DNA of 64,000 nt from Lonicera japonica (Eukaryota; Streptophyta; Magnoliopsida; Dipsacales; Caprifoliaceae): the NCBI GenBank assembly GCA_021464415.1, contig CM038469.1, positions 6,922,501 to 6,986,500 on the forward strand, written 5' to 3'. A program made the position numbers and the translations under genes. Shown here piece after piece: positions 23,371 to 35,144 of this stretch (position 1 is the first letter of the stretch; the number at the start of each line of letters is the position of its first letter). The notes under the pieces were generated by a model. The model made no database searches, was not told where the DNA came from, and worked only from the letters and a program-made list of their open reading frames with translations.

Positions 23371-24919
23371 TGTTGACCTAAGGTCTTAATCATATTTTGA
23401 TAATAACAATAAATTAATCATGTGTAATTTAACATGTTTCTTGATATAAGTAGTTCATTTACCTGGAAAATTCAAGAAAAACATGACAAGGATCACTCTT
23501 TCACTATTCGATCATTGGACAAGACAAGGAAGATCAAATCTCTCAATGCAAATCATGAAGCACAAAGGATCAAAAGACTCTATGAAAAGCTTCAAGGAAA
23601 AAGCTTCAAATGAAGGTCAATCCGAAGAAACAAATCAAAGCATTCGAAGACTCATTAATTTAGTAATTGAGTGAGTGCTTAAGATTTATATAAAGTTACT
23701 TTATTGATCAAATTCTTATAGCTCAAACATATTCATGCATATTTTAAAGATTGATTCAAACAAGCTTGAAATTGAATTTATTTGAAAAACATCATTTTAT
23801 AAAGACCGAGTTTCAAAATAAATTCATATTAATTTTAAATGATCATATTTTAAGCTCTAATAAAAATATGTCTCTTAGAAACATATCTTTGAGGTTCAAA
23901 AATCATTAGAATTTTATTTGAAACTAAATTGTTAAATTGCAAAAATATTTTTATTTTACATTTAAAATTCGCTCAATTTTTGCCCAGTTTTGATATAACG
24001 GTAAGATGGATGCCTTCCCGGATTTCGATCATTTTGAAATTTTTACAGTAGTTATACAACATCTCTGAGCACTTTTGATTAAAATTTGAGCATGATCCAA
24101 CGGTCTAATTGGGAGAAATTAACAAAACAAATTTAAATTTTTTTGTCAAATCTAGCTGTTGGCAAGTTTGAAAATGTATACCTTGGAGCCAAAACCTTTC
24201 TTAATCATTCCCAACAGCTATATGGTTTTGCAAGCTATAAATATGAGGTCCTAGACATGTTTTAACACACTTGAATCATTCTACAAGCTTATTTTACATA
24301 TATACAAAGTTATTCAAGTATTCAATTCATTTTATTGATCATATTCTTCATTTTTTAGCTATATATTTTGATCAATCTTGATAAATCTAGTGTGAGCTTC
24401 ATTTGTAATCTTCAAATACACTTGAGAGTTATTGTATTGGTGTGTATCACCACAAACAATTTATTCTTCATTTCAAAAAAGAGTTTGTCTCTTTGTAAAG
24501 CAAGAGAGCATATCTTGTAAGAAGTGTAGTGTGTATACATTGTGAGTGTTATGTACATAACGACATTTGTATTGAGTTTTGATCTTCGCCCGAAGAAGAT
24601 TGAATAGTGAAAATTCTCGGAGAACTAACTGAGCGCGGACGTATGGTTGAAGAGACCGAACCGTGAGGACAAAAAGTCTCGAGCTTCAAATTGGTTCAAT
24701 CTTTCTAAACTCAAGCTCTATTTTTCTTGCTATATTATTGCTTGTATTTTGAGATTTTTTATTTGTTTCTTTTGAGATTGATTACTTGAAATTTATTATT
24801 TTTTTGACATTGTTGCTTAGCTAAGTTGCTTTGCTTAAATATTTTACAAACGTTTTAATTCCGCATTAAGTTTTTAAAAACCCTATTCACCCCCCTCTAG
24901 GGTTGTTTTCCGACCAACA
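23371..24919 (+). mobile_element. Solo LTR of family L1, 1549 bp, TSD AAGAT
   Basis: Starts TGTTGACCTAAGG and ends CGACCAACA. It is flanked by a perfect AAGAT duplication (23366-23370 and 24920-24924). In this orientation CTATAAATATGAGG near 24234 is a likely TATA box. It interrupts the acidic exon of the surrounding coding remnant. Confidence 0.9.
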
Positions 24920-25009
24920 AAGATAGGAGTGGTGAGGATGAATTATTAAAGCTTTCAAAATGGGTAAGAATTTTGCATGAAATATAGGCTGGAATAATAC
25001 TAATTAATG

Positions 25010-25250
25010 GATTACTTTTCCCAGTAATGCAGATTATTGGTTCCAGTAATCTTTATTACTAGGGTTGGTAATGGATTACTGCCCAAAATAATCCTGATTA
25101 CTGGTCCACACATTTGGATTACATACCCCAGTAATTAGGATTACTGTCCCCAGTAATCCAAATTACTGTGGCTAGAAATCAATTACTGCCCCCAGTAATC
25201 CAAATTACTGGCACTAGTAATCAGCTTACTGCCCCCAACAATACATTAAT
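25010..25250. repeat. Palindrome cluster (ATTACTGG family)
   Basis: About nine units and half-units, lying in what would be an intron of the surrounding remnant. They include GGATTACTGTCCCCAGTAAT and ATTACTGCCCCCAGTAATCC. Confidence 0.75.
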
Positions 25251-26329
25251 GTTATACATAGGCTGGAGATTCTCATTACATGTTATGTTTTATCTGTGAT
25301 TCCAAGTCCCACAAAAAATGAAAAACTAGAAGATGGCGAAAAAGGTGGTCCAAATTGTAGATACTGTTGTCGCCGAGTTGTCTTGACTTTTCAACAATAA
25401 CATCAACGTGGAATTACAAAAGCCAGCTCTAATGGAACATCAACAAACTATCCATGCTATCACCGAAAAAATGATTGACACTATGGCAGCGTCAGAGAAA
25501 ATAATCAAGCTGTTAAAATGCCAATATGAAAAGAGGCAGGCTTAACCGCATGTCATAACACCTACAACTCCAAGGGACCAAAATTATCTAATTCCACATA
25601 ATCCAATTCGGGATGATAGGGTTGATGACACAGCGAACGTGCAGCAAATGGATACAAGTGATGCCTGGTGGGCTCTGGTACCTGTGCACGACGTTGGGAC
25701 GAACGTGCAGCATGGCATTGGGGAGGAAAACAACGTAGAAAGCGAAGAGCACGTGGCCGAAGAAAGGGATAAGGAGGTTGTTAAAGAGAGGGTCGAAGAC
25801 TGGGGAGGGTCTATAAATGAAGAAGCAACATTGGCCTAGGCTGACATGTCGTTAAACAGATTGCTCAAGAGGTGGCCCCAGAACAAAGGGCCATTACGTT
25901 GCCATACCAGCATTCAATCAAGAAAAACGTGAAAGTACACGACAGGAGTACAACAAGGCCAAGGGAAAGCGAGTCGGAGTATAGTACACCTTCTGCAATT
26001 TGCAGGCCATATAAGAAAGCAAAGATCCATGGGCCCAAACAATAACCATTACTTATCAATTGGGTCAACTGCACAAAGGAAACTTGTCAGACCCTCGACT
26101 TGGAGATTCAAGGGCATTACCATAGTTTTTTCGATTTGAACAAGTAAGTACATATTTTTATCCACAAGTTATAATTGTAAAAATAATTAACAAAAGTCAT
26201 ACTAATTGATTTTAATTTATTCTCTTACTAGGATCTTAATAACCCATTCAGCCCTATTATAGAGTCAAATATGATAAAAAAAAATTAAGGAGAGAGATTT
26301 GGATAAAGATGTAAGAAGCAATTGAATAA

Positions 26330-26575
26330 TTTGGATTACTATCTGTCTTAATTTGGATTACTGTGTGTGTTAATTTCAATTACTGTGTGTTTGTTTGCCT
26401 GCAATGAATTACTCCTAGTAATGGATTGCTTTCCCAATAATTTGAATTAATGGACCCAGTAATTTGGAAGGATTACAGAGGTACAGGATCACAGGCCACA
26501 ATAATTTGGAAGGATTACTTGCCCTAGTAATCCAATTACCGACCCCAGTAATCTGGATTACAAGCCCCAGTGTCA
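26330..26575. repeat. Palindrome cluster (ATTACTGG family)
   Basis: Diverged units such as ATTACTGTGTGTTAATTTCAA next to better ones (GATTACTTGCCCTAGTAATCC). More degraded than the cluster at 27175. Confidence 0.65.
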
Positions 26576-27174
26576 CAGGGCGTCCTTTGATGGCACAAAA
26601 GAGGTCGAGTGAGCGACGGGGCTAACCGTTAGCCTAGTCAATTTTAATCAAATTTTATTTACAATCAACAATCAACATGTAACAAACGTAATTTAAAAAG
26701 AGCTTAAGCATAAATTGAAATCACTTCATTGCATAAAACTTGATTACATGGAAAGTTATTACAATGTGAAAAAAAGTAAGAGCTTGAAACAGAGGGCTAG
26801 ACAATGTGCACTGGTAGGCAACTCGGATGTGAGGCAGATAGTCTTATCCTCACATATAACCATTTAATGAAAATACCAAAGTTGTAGCAGTGCACGTTGG
26901 CTCACACAAGTTACAAGAAAAATATTACAAAGGAAATGAAATGCAATTACAAAGGAAATTGCTAAATCTATTTACATGGAAACAATATTTACATATAAGA
27001 ATACACTTCTCTAAAAAATTAGCCTAAGCACAAGTCTAAAACTAAATGATGCTTAACGACTTGGTGATGTTGGTGCTGGATCGCTTGTTGGGTCGTGCTG
27101 CACTTGAGAGCGCGGACGATGTTGTTGAAGTGTAGCATCCGGTCATGGGTGTTGTTAGGACGCAACTCGTGACA
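26576..27174 (-). other. Spacer, possible 3' end of a minus-strand remnant
   Basis: AT-rich with short direct repeats (ATTACAAAGGAAAT twice near 26920-26960). On the minus strand 27050-27170 shows a weak open frame rich in Pro, Ser and Asp (DPTSDPAPTSPSR) ending in a stop. I see no domain and make no gene call. Confidence 0.25.
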
Positions 27175-27400
27175 CCAAGTAATCCAAATTACTGGCCCCA
27201 GTAATCCATGACTGCACCAGCAACTTAGATTACTGGCCCCAGTAATCTGGATTTGTGACCCTAGTAATTTGGATTACTAACCCCAGTAATCCATTACTGC
27301 AACATCAACTTTGATTACTGGCTCCAATAATCCAGATTACTCACCTAAGCAATCCAAATTACTGGCCTACTAACTGGCCCTAGTAATCCATATTATAAAG
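27175..27400. repeat. Palindrome cluster (ATTACTGG family)
   Basis: Seven or more units, several nearly perfect (AAATTACTGGCCCCAGTAAT, GATTACTGGCCCCAGTAATC). Confidence 0.8.
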
Positions 27401-27921
27401 GAAATAAATATCACATCACCAATTTATCAAATCAATGACTCACAAGTACTTACAATAAATAAGATAAATTTTAGGACATTAGATGTGTTTTCAAAACATC
27501 AAATCAATAAAGTCAACAATTTTTGTCTCTTTATTATTTAGCCAGTCTACTTTCTTCTCTCCCACTTTTCTTTTTTATTAACTTAATTAATAAAGCTAAT
27601 TGTTAAGATTAAATATTTATATTCCCTTTCTCCTAACATAGTTGGAGTGTAAATTAGGTGTGTTTCTTTCAAGTTCCTTAAAGTTTCTATATCTACAATC
27701 TCACAGTTTCTTTCTAACATTTCCCTATTTAGTTAGAAGTTCAAAGTTTATCATGTATTGAATAAATGAAAAAAATTAATATGGTTAATTTGTGATTAAA
27801 ATTAGGAAGAAATATTAAAATATTAATAAGTAATTTTCATTAGAAAGAAAACAAAAAAAATTACAATATGTTAAAAAAAGAACAATATGTTAAAAAACAA
27901 AAACAAAAATAAAAATAAAAA

Positions 27922-27962
27922 TCTTCTTCTTCTTCTTCTTCTTCTTCTTCTTCTTCTTCTTT
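27922..27962. repeat. (CTT)n microsatellite
   Basis: Uninterrupted CTT repeat of about 13 units, followed by a CT-rich tract to about 28010. Confidence 0.95.
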
Positions 27963-28018
27963 CTCTCATCCGCTTCTTCCATCTCACGGTTTCTCTTTTT
28001 CATTTCCTAAAGTATCCC

Positions 28019-28174
28019 TCACATCCTCTTAAAGCTCTTTTCAAGTTTTGCTGATTCAGCAGCCCACTCCTTCATTTCATCAAAAAAAACAAGATTTTCA
28101 ATTAACTTTGCAGTGATGGTTGATGGAAAGTTTGGAGGAATTGTCGCGTATGGAAATTTTGGAGGAGTTGACAT
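28019..28174 (-). CDS. Candidate small ORF, 51 residues
   Basis: Minus-strand ATG at 28174 gives MSTPPKFPYATIPPNFPSTI, then a charged C-terminus (DEMKEWAAESAKLEKSF). A plausible minus-strand TATA (TATATAAACATG) lies at about 28240-28251, 65-75 bases upstream. A longer in-frame start exists at 28237. Nothing identifies a family. It sits between a palindrome cluster and a microsatellite in TE-derived DNA, so it may be a TE accessory gene or chance. Confidence 0.25.
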   Translation of the reverse strand: MSTPPKFPYATIPPNFPSTITAKLIENLVFFDEMKEWAAESAKLEKSFKRM

Positions 28175-28384
28175 AGTGAAACAGGAAATTGAAAGTAGAT
28201 AAGATATTTGATGATTTTTTTGATTTGTGAATGGCAATCATGTTTATATAGTGGTCTCTTGGAATATGAAGGGCTGTCACTTTGGAAACATAAGACATGC
28301 GTGCATTTCAATTGTTATTATGATAGTTTTATTAAAGGCTGCAGTAACTTTGAAAACCGAAGAGATGCGTGCATTTAAATTACT

Positions 28385-28705
28385 GTACCAACTTGGATTA
28401 CTGCAGTAATCCAAGTTGCTGGACAAGTAATGGATAATTATTGGCCCTAGTAAATGGATTACTGACCTTAGTAATTCATTATTGCAATAGCAACTTGGAT
28501 TACTGGCCCCAGTAACCTATATTACTGGCCCCGCAACATGGATTACTGGGGTCAGTAATCTAGATAACTAGGGCCAGAAATGGATTACTGTGGTAAGCAA
28601 TCTGGTCCTAGAAATGAATTACTGGGGCCAGTAATCCGTTATTTCACTAGTAACATGGATTACTGTAGCCAGTAATCTGGTTTACTTACCCCAGTAATTA
28701 TGGAA
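28385..28705. repeat. Palindrome cluster (ATTACTGG family)
   Basis: About a dozen units and half-units, just downstream of the 3' end of the TNP2 remnant. Two direct repeats (28262-28320 and 28338-28392, GACATGCGTGCATTT / GAGATGCGTGCATTT) adjoin on the left. Confidence 0.8.
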
Positions 28706-28848
28706 TTTCCTTGTTTCAGATTTCAGATATAAAAAATAACAAGCAAAAATTCAAAATAATAAAATAAGAATGGAACAAATACAAACTGCAAACCAAACTT
28801 AATTTTGATCATCATGTTCATCTTATTTATAAGAACATATATAGATCA

Positions 28849-31800
28849 TCAATTGGAGTCATCAACATCAACATCATCCTGATCCTGATTCTCATCGTCG
28901 CTTAAGAGGTCATTGTTATACTCTTCTGCATCGTCTGAGTCGTAATCCTCTTCATAATCGTCATCCTTGTTGGAGTAATCATCATCGGGAATATCTATTC
29001 GTGGTACTATACTGAAGTCGATATATAAAGTAGATATGGGAATACATATCGCATCAGGTTCTTGATAGGGTTCTTGTACTTCATACAATGGAGTGGCGGT
29101 TACGTCCCTTGCAAGTGTGGTCTCACTGTATGTACCTTTATGTGACATCAAGTGAACGACTTTCCATCCCTCACCAGCCGACAGATCATCTATATAGAAA
29201 ACTTGGCTTACCGTCTTAGCAAGAATAAATAGAAAGTCGTCGTACCAACTGGTATTCCTTAGTTCGACAAATAAAAGCCCATGATCACACTTTGTGCTGC
29301 CGGGAACATCAGGGTCTATATTGTACCACTTACACATAAACAACACAACTGGTATGCCTTACACATAAACAACACAACTGGCATGCCTTCCGCATACTTT
29401 AGTTCGACAGCAGCCTGCAGAATCCCGTAGTATGTGATGTTACCAGCCGTTACCATCACTCCACTATGCTGAGTCTTTTTGATCTGGTCTCGCTAATGAT
29501 AGACATACTTGTCACCATTTATGTCACACTGTGAATAAATGGTGCAACGCATAGGCTTAGATGCCAGAATCTATACCTCCCAGTTGTATTTAAGAGCACC
29601 TTTACGTTGCAGATTGTGCATCTGTATAACAAAATATATGGAATATCAGTCAAATGCATGCAACAAATACAAATAAGTTAAGGTTTAATGTTTACCCACT
29701 TAGGAAAATGGTCAAGAAACGATGTTATACGCTCATCACCAGTCCCGTTTGAAGCTAGATCAACAAATTGATTGCGATGAATATATATGTACCATTGTGT
29801 TTTGGTACAGTTTTTCATCACACACTAGTGAGCAGTCGCGATTTATGCACTCCTCAGGCCAGCGGTCCTGATGCAACAGTTTGGCTTCACAAGATCGAAA
29901 ACAACTGAGATGTTCCACCAAGGTGCTTCTGGCATGATTTCATCATTTGCATTAGGATCTTCGAGATAGTTATTGATGTATGTCACACACTCATGTTCCT
30001 TCGGCAATACACCCCTCTGGGTAACGTTTGTTTTCGACATCTTTCTTAAATTCGTCGAGCTGCCTATAAAATTGCACAGTTATATAGTAAATATATAGAT
30101 AATTATAAATAGTGAAAAATAATTCATATCTTTCAGTGGAAAACATCCAGGCATAATGTACGGGATCGGTGAGTAGGACCTGTTGGGGTAGGTGGATGTA
30201 GAGATGGACCATGATGGTAAAGAAAATTGGCGAAAAGAACATCTCCAACTTATAGAGAATTATGGAAATATCGCTATGTATCTTGCAAACGTCCAATTTT
30301 TTCAATTCCTAGGTGCATATCATCTTGAAAAATCTAGACAACTCTGTAGCGCATCGGCGAAGTGACTTCCCAAATATGGCCGGATGACCACCGGAAGAAC
30401 ACGCTGAAGCATGACATAACAATTGTGAGTCTTCAGTCTGTAGAATTTTTTATCAGAGACTTTGACCTTATTCTTTAGGCTTCCCGTATAACTTCTTAGA
30501 TACTTAACAATCGCAATATAATCAAATACGGCCTTTTAATCCTAAGGTCGAACTGTGTATTCAACTTGAGGTAGCATCACTTATCTTGACGGATCTTTTT
30601 TCGCCCAAAGCTTGCTGCATATGCCCATCTTCTCTAGAGTTGCGCAAGATTTTGCATCATCCTTATTATTTGCATCAAGACCTAGAACAGTGACGAAGAT
30701 GTCGTTGCAGACGTTTATTTCGATGTGCATGACATCTAATGCATGTCTCACATTAGATGTAATCCAGTAAGGCAGCTCCCGGAATATACTGACGTGAGTC
30801 CAACACAGTCCTTTTTTAGGTTCCTGAAAAGATGGATGCAAACTCATTAAAACTTAATCGAAATTACAAACTCAGTACAACATCATGTATTAAGAGGCGT
30901 AACTGTTTGAGATCGTTATGCGGATGCGTCGATTGAAGAGGGTATGAATGCTTAATGGTTGTTACATAAACCTATCTTGCAGACATAGTTGGTGGGACAG
31001 TTCTGAACTCTTGCTTACCATTAAATGCAGTCAGCTGCGTCTAATAGTGGTGATCTAAGGGTAGCCATCTACGCGAGCCCTGGTACGACATTCTTCCATT
31101 ATTGTGCACCGCATCAATATCCTCCAAACAGATGGGACATGCATTCTACCTTTTCGTTTGAATGCCTCCCAACATCCCTAATCTTGGGAAGTCACTTATA
31201 GTCCACGTCATGGCTACCCTCATGTTGAATGCCTCTTCTCAGTATCGATCCCAAGTCGGACGGTAGAGCGAGATGAACGTTTCTGAAGTCTAACACAAAT
31301 TACGGATATGACCTAAAAATAATAAGACAAAATTCAATACTCGAATATATAAACAATTTATTAATTTTTGTATATATATATACAAATACAAACTATAAAT
31401 ATATACTTCATTTGTCGAAATCCTTCTATGTTTCCCCATCCACTAGGTATCTCAGAAATTCAGGATCTTTTGCTATTTTTTCTCCGTGTCACCGCATTTC
31501 CTTTGTAATGCATTTGCACATGTATAGACGCTGCAACATCGGTGCCAAAGGGAAGTACTGAACAGTCTTTCGGGCAATTCACTTACCATTGCCTGTATCA
31601 TCTTGTTCACATCTCAACTCACCGCAAATGGGACATTAATCTATATATGCACCCTTTTTGTAAAACAAGAAGCAACCGTAGTAACAAGCGTGGATCACTT
31701 CATAAACCATGCCGATCTTCTTCAAGGTCTTTTTTGTAACTGTGAATAAATCTGGATACTTGTTTCTTTCGGGCAACAGATAATTCATTTCTGCAACCCA

Positions 31801-32270
31801 CTTGTTGAAGATCATGTCCGTCATATTGCAACCCTGCTTTAACTGCAACGCTCTAAGCATAGAACACAACGCAGTCACTTTACCACCCTCGTATAGTGGG
31901 GTCATTGCTTCGTCTAAGAGACACTGATATGACATCATATTTTCTTTGATAACTGGATCAGCCTGAAATACGATGTCAACGCCAGGGGGAATGTATGATT
32001 CACGGAAGAGAAAAGCATATTGCACGGACGCCACAGTCGGGTTACTACAATGATCGACACTGTTATTTGATAATGCCGTGTACTATTGTATTTCTCGCAC
32101 TTTACCATGTAAGTACCATACGGTATACAACGGAATTATACCATTACTAGTGAAGTGGGCGTATATGTCATCCAAGCTTAGTCGTATACCCATGTTGTAA
32201 CAAAGTTTGCAAGGACAAGGATACAATCCCGTCGCACTATTTCCATTCTCTCATACAAACATGCAAAAGT
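28849..32270 (-). pseudogene. CACTA transposase TNP2, degenerate
   Basis: Read on the minus strand, the conserved blocks of plant En/Spm TNP2 proteins appear in order. A transposase-associated N-terminal domain (YPCPCKLCYNMG...HFTSNG..PLYTVWYLHG) lies at about 32090-32220. Then come the block with YEVIHACYYGCFLFYK (31636-32034), RVAMTWTISDFPRLGMLGG and AFNGKQEF (about 31000-31250), ELPYWITSNVRHALDVMHIE (30581-30790), and the block with KLEMFFSPIFFTIMVHLYIH...PVHYAWMF (about 30130-30270). It ends with FKCKWY-type MLFMCKWYNIDPDV...VFYIDD and an acidic tail (28849-29346). Stops (for example near 31160) and frame changes break it, although some gaps may be introns. It would cut and move CACTA elements if intact. 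Confidence 0.8.
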
Positions 32271-32719
32271 CCATTACCCCTACAATGAATTACGTTGAAC
32301 CTCTTGAGCATTGCATCGAAGATTTATTCGTTTTTACTGTCATATAACAATATTTATTTTAAACAATAAATATATATTTTCAACAATAAACATATATTTT
32401 CAAATCTAGAAATCTACAAATTTATACTAAAATATTAGCATCCACTATCAATAATACTAACCAAGAAATCAAGTAGGGGCAACAACTAACAACAATATCA
32501 TATATTTAACAATAAATATACATTTTCTACACAAATCTCAACATATATATAAACACACAAATTACTTAAAAATTAATATTAATAAGATATAAAGTACCTA
32601 AAGATCAAAAAAGCTTTTAATGAGTGAAATGATATTGATTTTCAGCTTCAAATCGCCTAAAAATCACTCTAAAACCTTCAAATCCTGAAAATGGAGGAGT
32701 TGTTTCTCTTTGAAGATGA

Positions 32720-33072
32720 AAAGACCTTTAGGTGACATAAGTATATACATGCGTCACCTAAGAGTTAACATAATAAGACGTAGATATATAAGTCTGTCGC
32801 CTACGGGGCCAGGTCATACCTAGTTGACCATCAATTATAGTGTTGGTGGTCAAACGGTTTTAGGCGTCGTAGGTTGTGTCCTTCGTCTCCTAAAGTATTC
32901 TTAGATGACCAAGATGATACCTACGTCGCTTGGGTTTGTCCTAGGAGACATTGCATTATCCTACGTTGTCTAAGAAAAACTAAGGAGACGTATATGTTTC
33001 TTCGTCGCCTATGTTTATCCTAAGCGACGTAATATATTTACTATGTCGCCCAAACCCCCGATTGGTGTAGCG
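32720..33072. repeat. Right subterminal repeats and terminus of the CACTA element
   Basis: Repeated GCGTCACCTAAG, GTCGCCTACGG, CGTCTCCTAAAG, CGTCGCTTGGG, CCTACGTTGTCTAAG and GTCGCCTATG, ending CCCCCGATTGGTGTAGCG at 33072. The following GAACTCTAGTTCAGCA matches copy B of the duplication at about 50895. Confidence 0.75.
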
Positions 33073-33305
33073 GAACTCTAGTTCAGCAATGGATTCTTTA
33101 AATTTCGTACTATAACTGATGTTCCACTACTGACTAGCATTTTTTGTAAAGCCAATGCACCGAATGAGTGTTTGGCCCACATCAATGGCAAATGCTCCAA
33201 ATGAAGCTAGCTACGTGGAAGGTAAGATATTCACTTTTTCTACTTTCTTCATTTTAGTTAATTTATAATGTTCAATCACCATTTGGAAGTACTAAACTAT
33301 AAACA
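33073..33305 (+). repeat. Segmental duplication copy A, resumed
   Basis: Matches 50894-51060 (GGATTCTTTAAATTTCGTAC, CACATCAATGGCAAAT, AATGAAGCTAGC), so nearly everything from about 8060 to 33072 was inserted into this copy. An exon-like frame (CLAHINGKC) is conserved weakly. The gene is not identified. Confidence 0.75.
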
Positions 33306-33309
33306 TTAA

Positions 33310-33893
33310 AGACTCGTTTGGTTCGAGTTTTGGGAATGGAATGGGCATCCTAGACTTCTGGAAAGTTTTTTTTCCTGGCATCTAGGATGCCTAGCCAACA
33401 TTTGGTTCGAACATGAATTCTTCTTCCTTGAAACGTGAAATTACCTCTCTATATTTGGTTCAAACGAGAATATGAATGAAATACGTGTGAACTACCAAAA
33501 TGTTTTTCATTTTATAAAATTTAAAGACAAGTCCTAATAATTTTACGAAGGTAAAACTTAAGTTTTTATTGTTAAAAACTATGAAAAGTTATCATATGTA
33601 TTTAATAATAATAAAAAAAACAAAAAGTTTAAAGACATTTTTTTTCCTTTTAAAGATAACATGAATAAATAAAAAAGTTGTTGTCTTGGTAAGTAAAAAA
33701 TATATTTTGGGCTTAAGAATAAATCATAGAGTAATCCTCTATTTCCATCAATTTAAGGGGTGGGAACTTTGAAAAAACACTCCATTCCTGAACTGATGTA
33801 TTCCTAGCGTAAAACTCGAACTAAATATTGGAATCTTCTAGAATGGAATATAACATTCTAGAAATGATTTGAAACTTGAATCAAACGAGGCCT
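33310..33893. mobile_element. MITE, about 580 bp
   Basis: Ends are inverted: GACTCGTTTGGTTCGAGTTT on the left and ...TTGAATCAAACGAGGCC on the right. Non-coding. A diverged relative lies at 35145-35722, and an inverted partial one starts at 51249. Confidence 0.65.
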
Positions 33894-34551
33894 AAAGTGA
33901 TGGGATCTTTTGGGTGGATTTTTTACGCGTATTCCCTACTCTGTTTAGTTCCTTTTCATTCGTTACTTTCAATACTTGAGCAAACCTCAAGGTTTCCGAT
34001 GTTCCATTTCCTTGTGGCTACAAACTTTTCGTTGATATTAGGACTGGGATTTGAAATGTTCTAAATTCAGCTGTTTGTATATCCTATTTATGTTGTAGCA
34101 TCATTTTTACTGCCTAGTATTCATTGGTGGTTGCTAATATTTAAATAATTTCTTGAGTTGAATGTTTTCTTTCTTTTTGCCAAGGTAACATTGCAAACTT
34201 AATCACCATCATTCATGCCAACAAGATTCCTGATGATGGCACCCAAGAAAATCAAGGGTTGATGATATGCTGAGGTTTCTTTTTATTTTTGTTTGGCAAT
34301 TTTGACTAAGACAAGTTATTTTGTAAGATGTATTTCTTTTATAAAAAAAATTCCCTGAATTCAACGTTACTTGACTAATTTATTGTTTATTTTTAATTAT
34401 TCTCCGCTTCCCCAAAACTTTTGCACTTGCACGGTTGAATGGTAAACTCACCCCTCCAAAGTGTCTAGGCGTTTAAAAGGTCATTGTGAGATTGCACAAA
34501 GTTGATATTGATTGGATTGCTTAAAGGCACATTGCACTTAATAAATCAACT
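33894..34551 (+). other. Spacer with one exon-like stretch
   Basis: At 34185-34264 a frame after a possible acceptor reads GNIANLITIIHANKIPDDG, then stops. It may be a leftover exon of the unidentified gene in the duplication. Otherwise AT-rich. Confidence 0.25.
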
Positions 34552-34868
34552 TTTTAAGTTCTGTTTGATAGTAACACGAAAAATGAAAGAAAAATAACTA
34601 ATTTGGGTAAGAATATAGAAAATAAGTTGAAACAGATAGTGAGATACTATTCATCTCATTTCATTTTGTGAGTATAAGTTCTTCATCTTCCTTTAATGTT
34701 TTGAAAAATAAAATTCTCCTCTATTACCCAAAGAAAAAAATTTCATGGAAAAAGATAAAAAGTAAGAGTTAATCTAACCAAATTTCTCAACTTATTTTTC
34801 ATCTTCTTATCAAAATTAGTTATTTTTATTTTTATTTTTTATGTTTTTTATTAAACGGAGACTTAAAG
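34552..34868. mobile_element. MITE, about 317 bp
   Basis: The left end AAGTTCTGTTTGATAGTAAC is matched inverted on the right by TTTTTTATTAAACGGAGACTT. The interior is AT-rich with internal near-palindromes (AACTTATTTTCAT...AAAATAAGTTG). Non-coding. Confidence 0.55.
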
Positions 34869-35144
34869 TAAATATCTAGTTGGAAAACTAGATGGTTTAA
34901 TGTGATCTCTAATTATTATTTTTGTTTGATCCTGGAATGTTAGATCTAGCAATAATTTTAGAGGGGTAGATTAGGTTGTATGTAGTCTTCCAAGAAGTCC
35001 CCTTTTTCAAATTCGCCAGACTCAAACTCAAATAGAATAACTAGTCTTTAGCTATTTAAAATGGGAATTATTCTAAGGTATGTTTGAAATTCATGGGTTG
35101 ATAGAAGACAAAAGGGAAAATATGTGAATATAGTAGCGATTGCA

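Larger units (their letters stand above)
22090..26160 (+). pseudogene. TE-borne coding remnant, split by a solo LTR
   Basis: The ATG at 22090 (AATCAGAATGGCATCAAAA) opens a basic, Lys/Pro-rich N-terminus (KKATTKTAEQMVPNPKGKP). The frame then changes at about 22395 and carries an in-frame stop. 22431-22880 encodes DTDLMVWSFGILRPDLTEEF..VLFHLPTRG and PKNVASTLLMYLFLTFFLAE. Another shift leads to HDWANSTVDFLFSSVKKYNK and SQSDNRLIGRPHFVAWNI, ending at a donor near 23150. An acidic exon is broken at 23371 by the LTR and resumes at 24925. Later pieces lie at 25330-25545 and 25560-25840 (VDDTANVQQMDTSDAWW, Glu-rich). The D.W....D.L pattern followed by a conserved hydrophobic stretch is typical of the plant mobile-domain/Ulp1-associated proteins carried by TEs. 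I cannot name a closer family and see no protease core. Confidence 0.45.
16960..33072 (-). mobile_element. Degenerate CACTA (En/Spm-type) element with nested insertions
   Basis: The right end, read on the minus strand, is CGCTACACCAATCGGGGG followed by TTTGGGCGAC. This matches the terminus of the clear CACTA at 44564 except for one base in the CACTA. Subterminal GTCGCCTAAG-type repeats lie inside both ends, and a minus-strand TNP2 transposase occupies 28849-32270. The left end (CACTATTGGGAGACG at 16960) looks like a terminus with a small deletion and no matching 3-bp duplication is seen, so the left limit is a proposal. The element encloses a MULE remnant, other coding remnants and a solo LTR. 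Confidence 0.5.
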
